This document shows positions 17,905 to 25,353 of a DNA stretch of 64,000 nt, piece after piece. The notes beneath the pieces are model-generated. The model saw only the letters and a list, made by a program, of their open reading frames with translations, ran no database searches and had not been told where the DNA came from. Numbering within the stretch: position 1 is the first letter of the stretch; every line of letters begins with the position of its first letter. The translations under genes and the position numbers were made by a program. Where the stretch lies: the NCBI RefSeq assembly GCF_002979535.1, contig NZ_PCPB01000007.1, positions 62,001 to 126,000 of the forward strand, written 5' to 3'. This DNA comes from Brevundimonas sp. MYb52. GTDB taxonomy: Bacteria > Pseudomonadota > Alphaproteobacteria > Caulobacterales > Caulobacteraceae.

Positions 17905-17922
17905 ATCGTGATACAAATGATG
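17905..17922 (-). promoter_or_regulatory. Weak candidate sixth operator before the regulator gene
   Basis: On the minus strand the segment carries a degenerate relative of the operator, TCATTTGTATCACGAT. It keeps the core TTGTAT of site E. It lies about 40 bases upstream of the regulator ATG and could mediate autoregulation. The match is poor and may be chance. Confidence 0.3.
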
Positions 17923-17963
17923 ACCCCGGACGCTTCGCGGGGAACAACGAGACAAGACGAACC

Positions 17964-18707
17964 ATGACCCTTGCAGCCACCGCAGCAACTCATCAGCGTC
18001 CCGCGCGGCGCCCGCGTCTGGCGGCGGCGGTGGTCGAGGATCTGGTCAACGCCATCGTGACCGAGATCCACCCTGCGGGTTCGGCCCTGCCGCCCGAGAA
18101 CGTGCTGTGCGACATCTATGGCGTCAGCCGGACCGTGGTGCGCGAGGCGACGACCGCCTTGACGGAAAAAGGTCTGGTGGTGTCGCAGCAGGGGCGGGGG
18201 ACCATCATCCAGGACCCGTCGTCGTGGAACCTGCTGGACCCGATGATTCTCAGCGCCCTGTTCCGGCGCGAGGACGGTCTGTCCTATCTCGACAACCTGT
18301 CGGAAATCCGCGCGGCTCTGGAGGGTGAGATGGCCGCCAAGGCCGCGCGCAAGCTGACGCCCGAGGCCGCTGACGAACTGACCCGTCAGATGGATAAGCT
18401 GGCCAGCCTGATCACCACTCCGGCGGGCTATGTGCATGAGGACGTGGCCTTCCACGACATCATCATGCGTCTGTCGGGCGATCGACTGAGCAAGGCCATC
18501 ATCGACAGCATCCAGAGCAAGGCTGTGAAGACCCACAGCTACAGCGGCAAGCTGAATGTCGAGCACGTCCGGGCGACGCATGAGGCCCACGTGAAGGTCT
18601 ATGACGCCATCATGGCCCGTGATCCCGACGCGGCGGCGCGCGCCATGCGGGACCATATCGAAGGCTCGTGGCAGAAACGGCGTCCGAAGACCCTGCCCAA
18701 GGGCTGA
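17964..18707 (+). CDS. FadR-type GntR transcriptional regulator
   Basis: The 247-residue protein has an N-terminal winged helix-turn-helix of GntR type (about 15-85: GSALPPENVLCDIYGVSRTV, VREATTALTEKGLV, GRGTII). It is followed by an all-helical FCD ligand domain with likely metal-binding residues (EDVAFHD, THEAHV, RDHI). Such regulators usually bind a sugar acid and release a palindromic operator. The gene sits centrally, divergent from the deoxyhexose operon, and five copies of one palindrome flank the surrounding units, so it is the best candidate to bind them. The effector may be a 2-keto-3-deoxy acid or the aldonate; this is inferred. Confidence 0.9.
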   Translation: MTLAATAATHQRPARRPRLAAAVVEDLVNAIVTEIHPAGSALPPENVLCDIYGVSRTVVREATTALTEKGLVVSQQGRGTIIQDPSSWNLLDPMILSALFRREDGLSYLDNLSEIRAALEGEMAAKAARKLTPEAADELTRQMDKLASLITTPAGYVHEDVAFHDIIMRLSGDRLSKAIIDSIQSKAVKTHSYSGKLNVEHVRATHEAHVKVYDAIMARDPDAAARAMRDHIEGSWQKRRPKTLPKG

Positions 18708-18738
18708 TCGGCGCGGCGCATGGCCGCGATCTGCAAGA

Positions 18739-18754
18739 CATAACTTGTATGATG
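18739..18754 (-). promoter_or_regulatory. Operator site E of the GntR-type regulon
   Basis: On the minus strand it reads CATCATACAAGTTATG, 12 of 16 matches to the ideal palindrome. It lies 47 bases upstream of the chosen start of the DUF4038-type glycosidase, between the regulator and that gene. Confidence 0.65.
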
Positions 18755-18800
18755 ATTTTTGATCGGCTTATGTCTCTCCAGAAAATGGGGAGACGAGACG

Positions 18801-20387
18801 ATGACGCAGGGGATGACACGCCGGGCCGTGGTGGCGGCCGCCGCTGCGGGGGCGGCCCTGGCTGGCGCTGGGGCAGTCCAGGCGCAGGCCGTGACGGTCG
18901 AGCGCTGGGGACTGTTCGAGACCGCCCTGACGGCAGCGGGCGCAGCGGCGCCGTTCCGCGTGGCCTTGACCGGGGTCTTCACCAATGGCGTCACCACGGT
19001 TCGCGCGCCGGGCTTCTATGACGGGGACGACCTCTATCGCCTTCGCTTCTCGCCGCCGGAAACGGGGCATTGGCGCTGGCGCGTCGAAAGCGACCTTCCG
19101 GCTCTGAACGGTCGCGAGGGCCGGTTCGAGGCGGTGGCGCCCAAGGCGGGCAATCATGGACCGGTGGCGGTCAGGGACGGCTATCACTTCGCCCATGCGG
19201 ACGGCACGCCTTTCCGCCAGATCGGCACCACCAGCTACGGCTGGACCCATCAGCCCGAGGCGAGGCGTCGGCAGACGCTGGAGACCCTGCGCGCGTCGCC
19301 GTTCAACAAGCTGCGGCTGTTGGTCTTCCCCAATGCGACCATTTCGACCAACGAAGCGTTCTTCCCCTATGAGAAGACGGGGGCGGGTCCGCGCGACTGG
19401 GATCTGACACGGTTCAATCCGGCCTATTTTCAGCGTCTGGACGCCTGCGTCGCCGCCCTGTGCGCGCAGGGCGTTCAGGCCGACGTCATCCTGTTCCATC
19501 CCTATGACGAGACCTATGGTTTCGAGGAGATGGGGGCCGAGGCGGACGATCACTACGTCCGCTATGTTGTGGCGCGCCTGGCGGCCTATCGGAATGTCTG
19601 GTGGTCGCTGGCCAATGAGTATGACCTGCTGAAGACCAAGACCGACGCCGATTTCGACCGGATGTTCCAACTGGTCCAGGTCCAGGACCCCTATGGCCGC
19701 CTGCGCTCGATCCACAACTGGCGACAGCTCTACGACCACGGCAAACCCTGGGTGACGCACGCCAGCATCCAGAACGGTTCCGCCGTGCTGGACGACGTGC
19801 GCGCTGAGACCTACCGCAGCGTCTGGAAGAAGCCCGTGATCTTCGACGAGGTCTGCTACGAGGGCAATATCGAGGACCGCTGGGGCGACCTGACCGGCCC
19901 CGAGATGGTGCGCGGCTTCTGGCACGGCCTAATCGGCGGAACCTATGTCGGCCACAGCGAATGCCTGCCCCGCAGCAAGGGCGACGGATTTTGGCTGGGC
20001 GAGGGCGGCGAACTGCGGGGCGAAAGCGCGCCGCGTCTGGCCTTCCTCAAGACCGTCATGGAGGCGGGGCCGACGCGGGGAATCGACCCGATCGACAAAT
20101 GGTGGGAGCAGCATCTGGGCGGCGTTCCCGGTCACTACTACCTGCGCTACTTCGGCGACGAGACGCCAGCCGAATGGGCGCTCGACCTGCCGCGCGACGA
20201 GATCAAGGGCGGAGAACGCTTCCGCGTGGATCTGATCGACACCTGGAACATGACGGTCGAGCCCTTGCCGGGCGAATTTGTGATGGCGGCCAAGGAAACC
20301 AAATACTTCTTCCACGACCCGGCGCGTCCGACGGTGAGCTTGCCTGGCCGCCCCTGGATGGCGGTACGCGTGATGCGGGTGAGTTGA
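18801..20387 (+). CDS. DUF5060/DUF4038-type glycoside hydrolase, Tat-type signal
   Basis: The ATG at 18801 is chosen over an in-frame TTG at 18759 because GGGGAGACGAGACG precedes it and it starts a twin-arginine signal (TRRAVVAAAAAGAALAG). This gives 528 residues. Order of domains: a beta-sandwich DUF5060-like region (about 30-120, VERWGLFE), a TIM barrel with the likely acid/base E273 (LANEYD) and nucleophile E350 (IFDEVCYEGN), then a DUF5605-like C-terminus (YYLRYFGDE, DLIDTWNMT). Relatives of the DUF4038 barrel include GH140 apiosidases of rhamnogalacturonan II. Substrate is unknown; operator site E puts it in the pectin regulon. Confidence 0.8.
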   Translation: MTQGMTRRAVVAAAAAGAALAGAGAVQAQAVTVERWGLFETALTAAGAAAPFRVALTGVFTNGVTTVRAPGFYDGDDLYRLRFSPPETGHWRWRVESDLPALNGREGRFEAVAPKAGNHGPVAVRDGYHFAHADGTPFRQIGTTSYGWTHQPEARRRQTLETLRASPFNKLRLLVFPNATISTNEAFFPYEKTGAGPRDWDLTRFNPAYFQRLDACVAALCAQGVQADVILFHPYDETYGFEEMGAEADDHYVRYVVARLAAYRNVWWSLANEYDLLKTKTDADFDRMFQLVQVQDPYGRLRSIHNWRQLYDHGKPWVTHASIQNGSAVLDDVRAETYRSVWKKPVIFDEVCYEGNIEDRWGDLTGPEMVRGFWHGLIGGTYVGHSECLPRSKGDGFWLGEGGELRGESAPRLAFLKTVMEAGPTRGIDPIDKWWEQHLGGVPGHYYLRYFGDETPAEWALDLPRDEIKGGERFRVDLIDTWNMTVEPLPGEFVMAAKETKYFFHDPARPTVSLPGRPWMAVRVMRVS

Positions 20388-20502
20388 GGCGAAGCCTGAC
20401 TGACAGCTTCCTGTCGCCCTCTGTCGAGGGCGTTCAAGCGGCTTTCGCTGGCCCAGAAGCGGCCGGTGATTCTGCCTCTTTGGCCGACGAACCTCGCGGC
20501 GA

Positions 20503-22188
20503 CTAGGCGTCGCCTTTTCGCTTTAGGCCCTCCAACTCGGCCATCATCGCGTCGCGCATGGCGAACTTCTGGATCTTGCCTGTGACGGTTAGGGGAAATT
20601 CGCGGACGAAGCGGACGTGATAGGGCAGCTTTTGGTGGGCGATCTGGCCGCGGCAGAAGTCGAGCAATTCCGCCCGGTCCATGGTCGCGCCTTCGATCAG
20701 CATGACCCAGGCGCAGACCTGTTCGCCATAGTGGTCGTCCGGCACGCCGAAGACCTGAACGTCCTGAATCTTGGGGTGGCGATAGAGGTATTCCTCGATC
20801 TCGCGCGGATAGAGGTTTTCGCCGCCACGGATGATCATGTCCTTCAGGCGGCCGACGATCTGGCAGTAGCCTTCCGCGTCGAAGGTCGCCAGGTCGCCGC
20901 TGTGCATCCAGCCGTCGGCGTCGATCGAGGCGGCGGTCTGCTCCGCATCATTCCAGTAGCCGATCATGACGGAATAGCCGCGCGTGCAGAGCTCGCCTGG
21001 CTGGCCCCAGGGCCGGATGGCGCCTGCGGCGTCGACGATCTTGCATTCGACGTGCGGGTGGATGCGGCCCACGGTCGAGACGCGGCGCTCCAGCGGGTCG
21101 TCGCCGCCGCTCTGGAAGCTGAGCGGGCTGGTCTCGGTCATGCCGTAGCCGATGGTGATGTCGCGCATGTGCATCCGGTCGATGACCTTGCGCATCACCT
21201 CGATCGGGCAGGGCGAGCCGGCCATGATGCCGGTGCGCAGGCGGGTCAGATCGAACTCGGCGAAGCGCGGATGTTCGAGCGCAGCGATGAACATGGTCGG
21301 CACGCCGTAGAGGGCGGTGCAGCCCTCGTTCGCCACCGCTTCCAGGGTCGCCAGGGCGTCGAAGCCTTCGCCCGGAAAGATCATAGCCGAGCCGTGCGAG
21401 ACGGCGGCCATGACGCTGAGGACCATGCCAAAGCAGTGATACAGCGGCACCGGCGTGCAGATGCGGTCGTCCGGCGTCAGGGCCATGGCGGCGCCTGCCA
21501 GGTAGCCGTTGTTCAGGATGTTATGGTGGCTGAGGGTCACGCCCTTGGGGCGACCGGTGGTGCCGCTGGTGAACTGGATGTTGATCGGGTCATGGCAGGT
21601 CAGTGCCGCCTCGACCACGCGGAGACTGTCCGGCCCGGAGGCGCGGCCCAGGGCTTCAACGGCGTCGAAGCCGACGGCGCCCGCCAGGGTCGGCGCCTCC
21701 ATCTGGATCACCAGCTTCAGGTCGGGCAGGCGGCGGGCGTTTAGGCCTAGAGGCGCGGCGACGTCCAATCCAGGGGCCAGGGCGCGGATCAGGCCCGGAT
21801 AGTCGCTGGTCTTGAACGGCGGCGACAGCACCAGGGCCCGGCACCCGACCTTCTTCAGCGCATATTCCAGCTCGTCCAGGCGGTAGGCGGGATTGATGGT
21901 GGTCAGGATCAGGCCCGCTTTGGCGGCGGCGAACTGGGTGATGATCCATTCGATGCGGTTCATCGACCAGATGCCGATGCGGTCGCCGGGACGCAGGCCT
22001 GAAGCCAGCAGGCCGGCGGCGAAATCGCCGGTGCGGCGGTCCAGGTCGCGCCATGTCAGGCGAACGTCCTGCGCAGTGCAGACGACGGCCTCGTGGTCGC
22101 TCCATTGCCAGGCCGCCTGACGCAGGGCTTCTCCAATGGTGTGGGTCAAAAGGGCGGGCTGGGTGGAGCCCTGAACGTGACTTGGCAT
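20503..22188 (-). CDS. Acyl-CoA synthetase (AMP-forming)
   Basis: The 561-residue protein has the adenylate-forming signature [18 protein letters not shown], the GYGMTETSP motif, the hinge [16 protein letters not shown] and the C-terminal Lys region TGKIQKF. It activates a carboxylic acid as a CoA thioester. It is the last gene of a unit with a tannase/feruloyl esterase (22-base gap) and a GPH-type transporter. The substrate may therefore be a phenolic or short acyl acid freed from plant glycosides rather than a storage fatty acid. Sequence type alone would equally fit a medium-chain fatty acyl-CoA ligase. Confidence 0.88.
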   Translation of the reverse strand: MPSHVQGSTQPALLTHTIGEALRQAAWQWSDHEAVVCTAQDVRLTWRDLDRRTGDFAAGLLASGLRPGDRIGIWSMNRIEWIITQFAAAKAGLILTTINPAYRLDELEYALKKVGCRALVLSPPFKTSDYPGLIRALAPGLDVAAPLGLNARRLPDLKLVIQMEAPTLAGAVGFDAVEALGRASGPDSLRVVEAALTCHDPINIQFTSGTTGRPKGVTLSHHNILNNGYLAGAAMALTPDDRICTPVPLYHCFGMVLSVMAAVSHGSAMIFPGEGFDALATLEAVANEGCTALYGVPTMFIAALEHPRFAEFDLTRLRTGIMAGSPCPIEVMRKVIDRMHMRDITIGYGMTETSPLSFQSGGDDPLERRVSTVGRIHPHVECKIVDAAGAIRPWGQPGELCTRGYSVMIGYWNDAEQTAASIDADGWMHSGDLATFDAEGYCQIVGRLKDMIIRGGENLYPREIEEYLYRHPKIQDVQVFGVPDDHYGEQVCAWVMLIEGATMDRAELLDFCRGQIAHQKLPYHVRFVREFPLTVTGKIQKFAMRDAMMAELEGLKRKGDA

Positions 22189-22210
22189 GTCTCAGAGGCT
22201 CCGGCGGGGG

Positions 22211-23854
22211 CTAGATGTCCGCCTTGGGCGGGACGATGCAGACGAAGTTGGCTTCGTCGTTGGTCGAACCGTCGCCCTTCCAGCGCGCGACGGCGGGATA
22301 GGCGCACAGCGGTCGGGTGCTGAGCGCTGGGCCGGTCGGCATGTTCAGCAGAGGCGCCAGGTCGTTGGCGTATTTGCTGGCCACGATGCGGTCCGGGGCC
22401 GATCCGCTTTCGACCCAGGCGTCCAGCACCGCAAGGCTGTCGAAGGCGTTGGGGCCGGGGCCGCCGAAGCAATGCCCCATGGCGGGGACCATGAAGAGGC
22501 GAGCGAACTGATCGACCTCGTCCGCGCCCATGGTCTCGCGCACGTTCTCGAAATACTGAATCGTGCCTTCGGCGGGCAGGGCCGCATCGTTCCAGCCGTG
22601 ATACATCAGCAGCTTGCCGCCCGAGGCCCTGAAGGCGGACATATCCGGATTGTCGGAATCCGTGATCCCGGCCATCCGCTCGCGCACAGTGTCGAAGTTC
22701 TGGTCGAAGTCGAACTGATCCAGGGTCCAGTCGGCGTCGTTGAAGACGAAGTTGGCGAAGAAGGAGCGGGCGAAGTCGGGATGCTGGGCCGCATCGCCGG
22801 TGATCCACAGGTCCCAGCCCGACCGCTGGGCCTCGCCGCCCGGCGCGAAACCGGGATAGAGGACGTGGCCGGTCAGGCCGCGACGCGGGCCGCTGTAAAG
22901 CCCCTGCACGGCGGCGAGTTGTTCGGTGTTGAGGCAGCCCTCGGCGGCGTCGCGGTCGCACAGGAGGGCGGCGGGGTCGAAGCGGCAGAGACGCGGGTCC
23001 TCGATCACGCCGTCCTTGACGTCGTCAAGGGTGTCGCAGGCCTCGAGCGCTGCCGCCTGGATGCGGGTCAGGTTGGCGGCTTTCAATTGGCTGGCCGGAT
23101 TCTGGTGCGCCACCTTCCACGACCAGGCGAAGCTGGTCATCAGGTGTGTCCAGGCCGCGCCCGGAGCGCCCGCGACGACGCCGTCGAAGTCGTTGGGATA
23201 GCGTTGCGCCGCCATCAGGGCTTCGCGCCCGCCGTCGGAACAGCCCTGGAAATAGGAACGCCTCGGGGCGAGGCCGTAATAGGCCGCGATCACGGCCTTG
23301 GCGGCGACGGCGGTGACGTGGTTGGCGCGGTGACCGAAGTCGATGATCCGTTCCGGTTGGTTCAGCGCCCAGGAGGCGTCCTTGCCGTCCGCGCCTGGCT
23401 CGGTGTGCCCCATGTCGGTGGCCGCGACCGCATAGCCGCGCGCCACAGCGGGGCGCATCGACAACCGGGGCGGTCCCAACGAACCGCCGAACCCAGCGTT
23501 GCCCATGGCGGCGAACTTGCCGTTCCAGGTGCCAGCGGCGGGCAACCAGACTTCGGAATGGATCTCCGATCCCTCCGCAGGCGTCAGGGTCAGCGAGACG
23601 CGGCAATAGGGGGTGGTTGTCGGCAAGGCCGGCACGCCGAAGGCCTCGATCGGCTGGCGATCGCCGGCCTTCATGGCGACGGCGGCGTCTATGCGCGCAT
23701 GAGGCAGACGAAGGTTCAACAGACTGGCGCAGGCCGGATCGGCGGTGGTTTGGGTCGGGGCGGCAGGCGCTGCGGTCGTCTGGGCGTTGGCGGCGCCGCC
23801 GGCGGCGAGGACTGTGAGCGCGCTTGTTGCGGCGAGAGCGGTTCGGGTCATCAT
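22211..23854 (-). CDS. Secreted tannase/feruloyl esterase family protein
   Basis: The start at the ATG pair MMTRTALAATS gives 547 residues with a signal peptide ending ANAQ; a longer frame upstream overlaps the transporter and is not credible. The family's CS-D-HC arrangement is present: GCSDGG with nucleophile S206 and C205, YHGWNDAALP for the Asp, and MGHCFGG for His plus the Cys that should pair with C205. The protein hydrolyses ester bonds of phenolic acids such as ferulate or gallate with sugars. It is flanked by a sugar-type transporter and a CoA ligase in one operon, which suggests coupled release, uptake and activation. Confidence 0.9.
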   Translation of the reverse strand: MMTRTALAATSALTVLAAGGAANAQTTAAPAAPTQTTADPACASLLNLRLPHARIDAAVAMKAGDRQPIEAFGVPALPTTTPYCRVSLTLTPAEGSEIHSEVWLPAAGTWNGKFAAMGNAGFGGSLGPPRLSMRPAVARGYAVAATDMGHTEPGADGKDASWALNQPERIIDFGHRANHVTAVAAKAVIAAYYGLAPRRSYFQGCSDGGREALMAAQRYPNDFDGVVAGAPGAAWTHLMTSFAWSWKVAHQNPASQLKAANLTRIQAAALEACDTLDDVKDGVIEDPRLCRFDPAALLCDRDAAEGCLNTEQLAAVQGLYSGPRRGLTGHVLYPGFAPGGEAQRSGWDLWITGDAAQHPDFARSFFANFVFNDADWTLDQFDFDQNFDTVRERMAGITDSDNPDMSAFRASGGKLLMYHGWNDAALPAEGTIQYFENVRETMGADEVDQFARLFMVPAMGHCFGGPGPNAFDSLAVLDAWVESGSAPDRIVASKYANDLAPLLNMPTGPALSTRPLCAYPAVARWKGDGSTNDEANFVCIVPPKADI

Positions 23855-23865
23855 GGCCTGGTCTC

Positions 23866-25272
23866 TCAAGCTGCAGGGGAGGGCGAGGCACGCGCGGCGA
23901 TGTCGTCGACCATCTCGGCGTGGGTGCGCCGGTTGATCGGGTAGAACCAGATCAGGCTGGCCGAGAGCAGGGTTCCGGCCAGGGGCGCCCAGAACATCAG
24001 GGCCTTGATGTCGCTCAGGGTCTGCGGGCTTTGAGCCACGTTGGGCGTGTAGCCGAAGCGGGTCAGGGCCAGGCCAAGGACGCCGGCGCCAAGGCCCAGC
24101 GCGACCTTCTGGCCCAGAACCGTCAGGCCGAAGACCAGGGATTCGGTGCGCACGCCGCTGCGCCACTCCCCATACTCCACCGTGTCCGGCAGCATGGACC
24201 AGAAGCAGACCACATAGGCGGCGGCGCCGATGGCCTGCATCCCCAGGGCGGTGAACAGCAGCGTCAGGGATTGGCCGTCGGCTGCATGCCATAGGACGAG
24301 GCCCGCGACGGTCGGCACGGCGCCCGCCAGCCAACTGTTGCGCTTGCCGATCAGGCGCAGCGCCACCGCCCACAGCGGCGTGGTCAGGACGATGGTCAGG
24401 GCCATGAGGCCTAGCGCCATGCTGCCCAAGCCCGCATCTCCGACGATGTATTTGAAATAATACAGCAGGTTCTTGGAGAACATTGTGGTCGAGAATGAGC
24501 TAATCACGATGGCCGCCAGTAGCAGGTGCAGGGCCCGATTGGCGGCCAGGCTGCGCCAGGCTTCGGCGAAAGGTCGGCGTGGCGCAGGGGATTCATTGGC
24601 CGTGTCCAAGCCCCGGCTGCCCCAGGCGGTCAGCAGCAGGCAGCCGGTCGCGAGCACTCCATAGGCGGCGCCGAGGATGATCCAGCCCTCGCGGCTTTCA
24701 GCGCCCCCGCCAAGAGCGGACGCCAACGGCAGGGTCAGGGTGGCGACGATGATGGCGGCCAGGGCGCCGCAGACCATGCGGAAGCCGGTCATGTCGCCGC
24801 GCTGGGCGCTGTCCGTCGTTACCCGCGCGAACAGAGAGGCATAGGGAATGGCGACCACGGCGTAGAGAGTGCGGAACACCAACTGACTGATCAGGGCGAA
24901 GGCCACGGCGCCGACGGTGTGGGCTGAGGGGCCGACGAACAGGAGGATAAAGGCCGGCGCCAACAGCGGCCCGCCCAGCACCAGATAGGGGCGGTAGCGG
25001 CCCCAGCGGCTGCGCGTGCGGTCGGCCACAAGCCCGACGATCGGGTCCATCGCCGCGTCCCAGATCAGCGCGATCATGTAGATCAGGCCTGCGACCTGCG
25101 CCGGCAGTCCGATGACGTCCGTATAGAAGAACAGCAGATAGAGCTGCGTCATCTGCCAGTACAGATTGCAGCCGAAATCCCCCACGCCGATCGCCAGCTT
25201 GCGACCTGCGGATATGCGCACGGGCGCCGTCACCGTGATGTCCCCCACGTTCCCAACCCTTTCCAAGCCCAC
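23866..25272 (-). CDS. GPH-family (MelB-type) cation:glycoside symporter
   Basis: The 468-residue inner-membrane protein has about 12 hydrophobic segments. It carries GPH-type motifs in the first half (DFGCNLYWQM, DAAMDPIVGLVADRTRSRWG RYRPY split by no gap in the protein). GPH carriers move glycosides, pentosides or hexuronides with Na+ or H+. A GTG at 25272 opens the frame, but a second GTG at 25248 has a better spaced GGAAAGG ahead of it, so the N-terminus may be 8 residues shorter. It heads the transporter-esterase-CoA ligase unit and is divergent from a GH5-like enzyme that lacks a signal peptide. Confidence 0.87.
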   Translation of the reverse strand: MGLERVGNVGDITVTAPVRISAGRKLAIGVGDFGCNLYWQMTQLYLLFFYTDVIGLPAQVAGLIYMIALIWDAAMDPIVGLVADRTRSRWGRYRPYLVLGGPLLAPAFILLFVGPSAHTVGAVAFALISQLVFRTLYAVVAIPYASLFARVTTDSAQRGDMTGFRMVCGALAAIIVATLTLPLASALGGGAESREGWIILGAAYGVLATGCLLLTAWGSRGLDTANESPAPRRPFAEAWRSLAANRALHLLLAAIVISSFSTTMFSKNLLYYFKYIVGDAGLGSMALGLMALTIVLTTPLWAVALRLIGKRNSWLAGAVPTVAGLVLWHAADGQSLTLLFTALGMQAIGAAAYVVCFWSMLPDTVEYGEWRSGVRTESLVFGLTVLGQKVALGLGAGVLGLALTRFGYTPNVAQSPQTLSDIKALMFWAPLAGTLLSASLIWFYPINRRTHAEMVDDIAARASPSPAA

Positions 25273-25353
25273 GATTTTTTAGACTGGACTTGCATCCAGC
25301 GCATTTCTTATTGTCCAACTGTATAACGAGTTTTTCGTGAGGTCGATAGGCGA

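Noticed and set aside
23866-24373. N-terminal extension of the tannase/feruloyl esterase frame into the transporter gene
   Set aside because: The extension is translated shadow of the transporter; a signal peptide starts at 23854, and the two genes are 11 bases apart.
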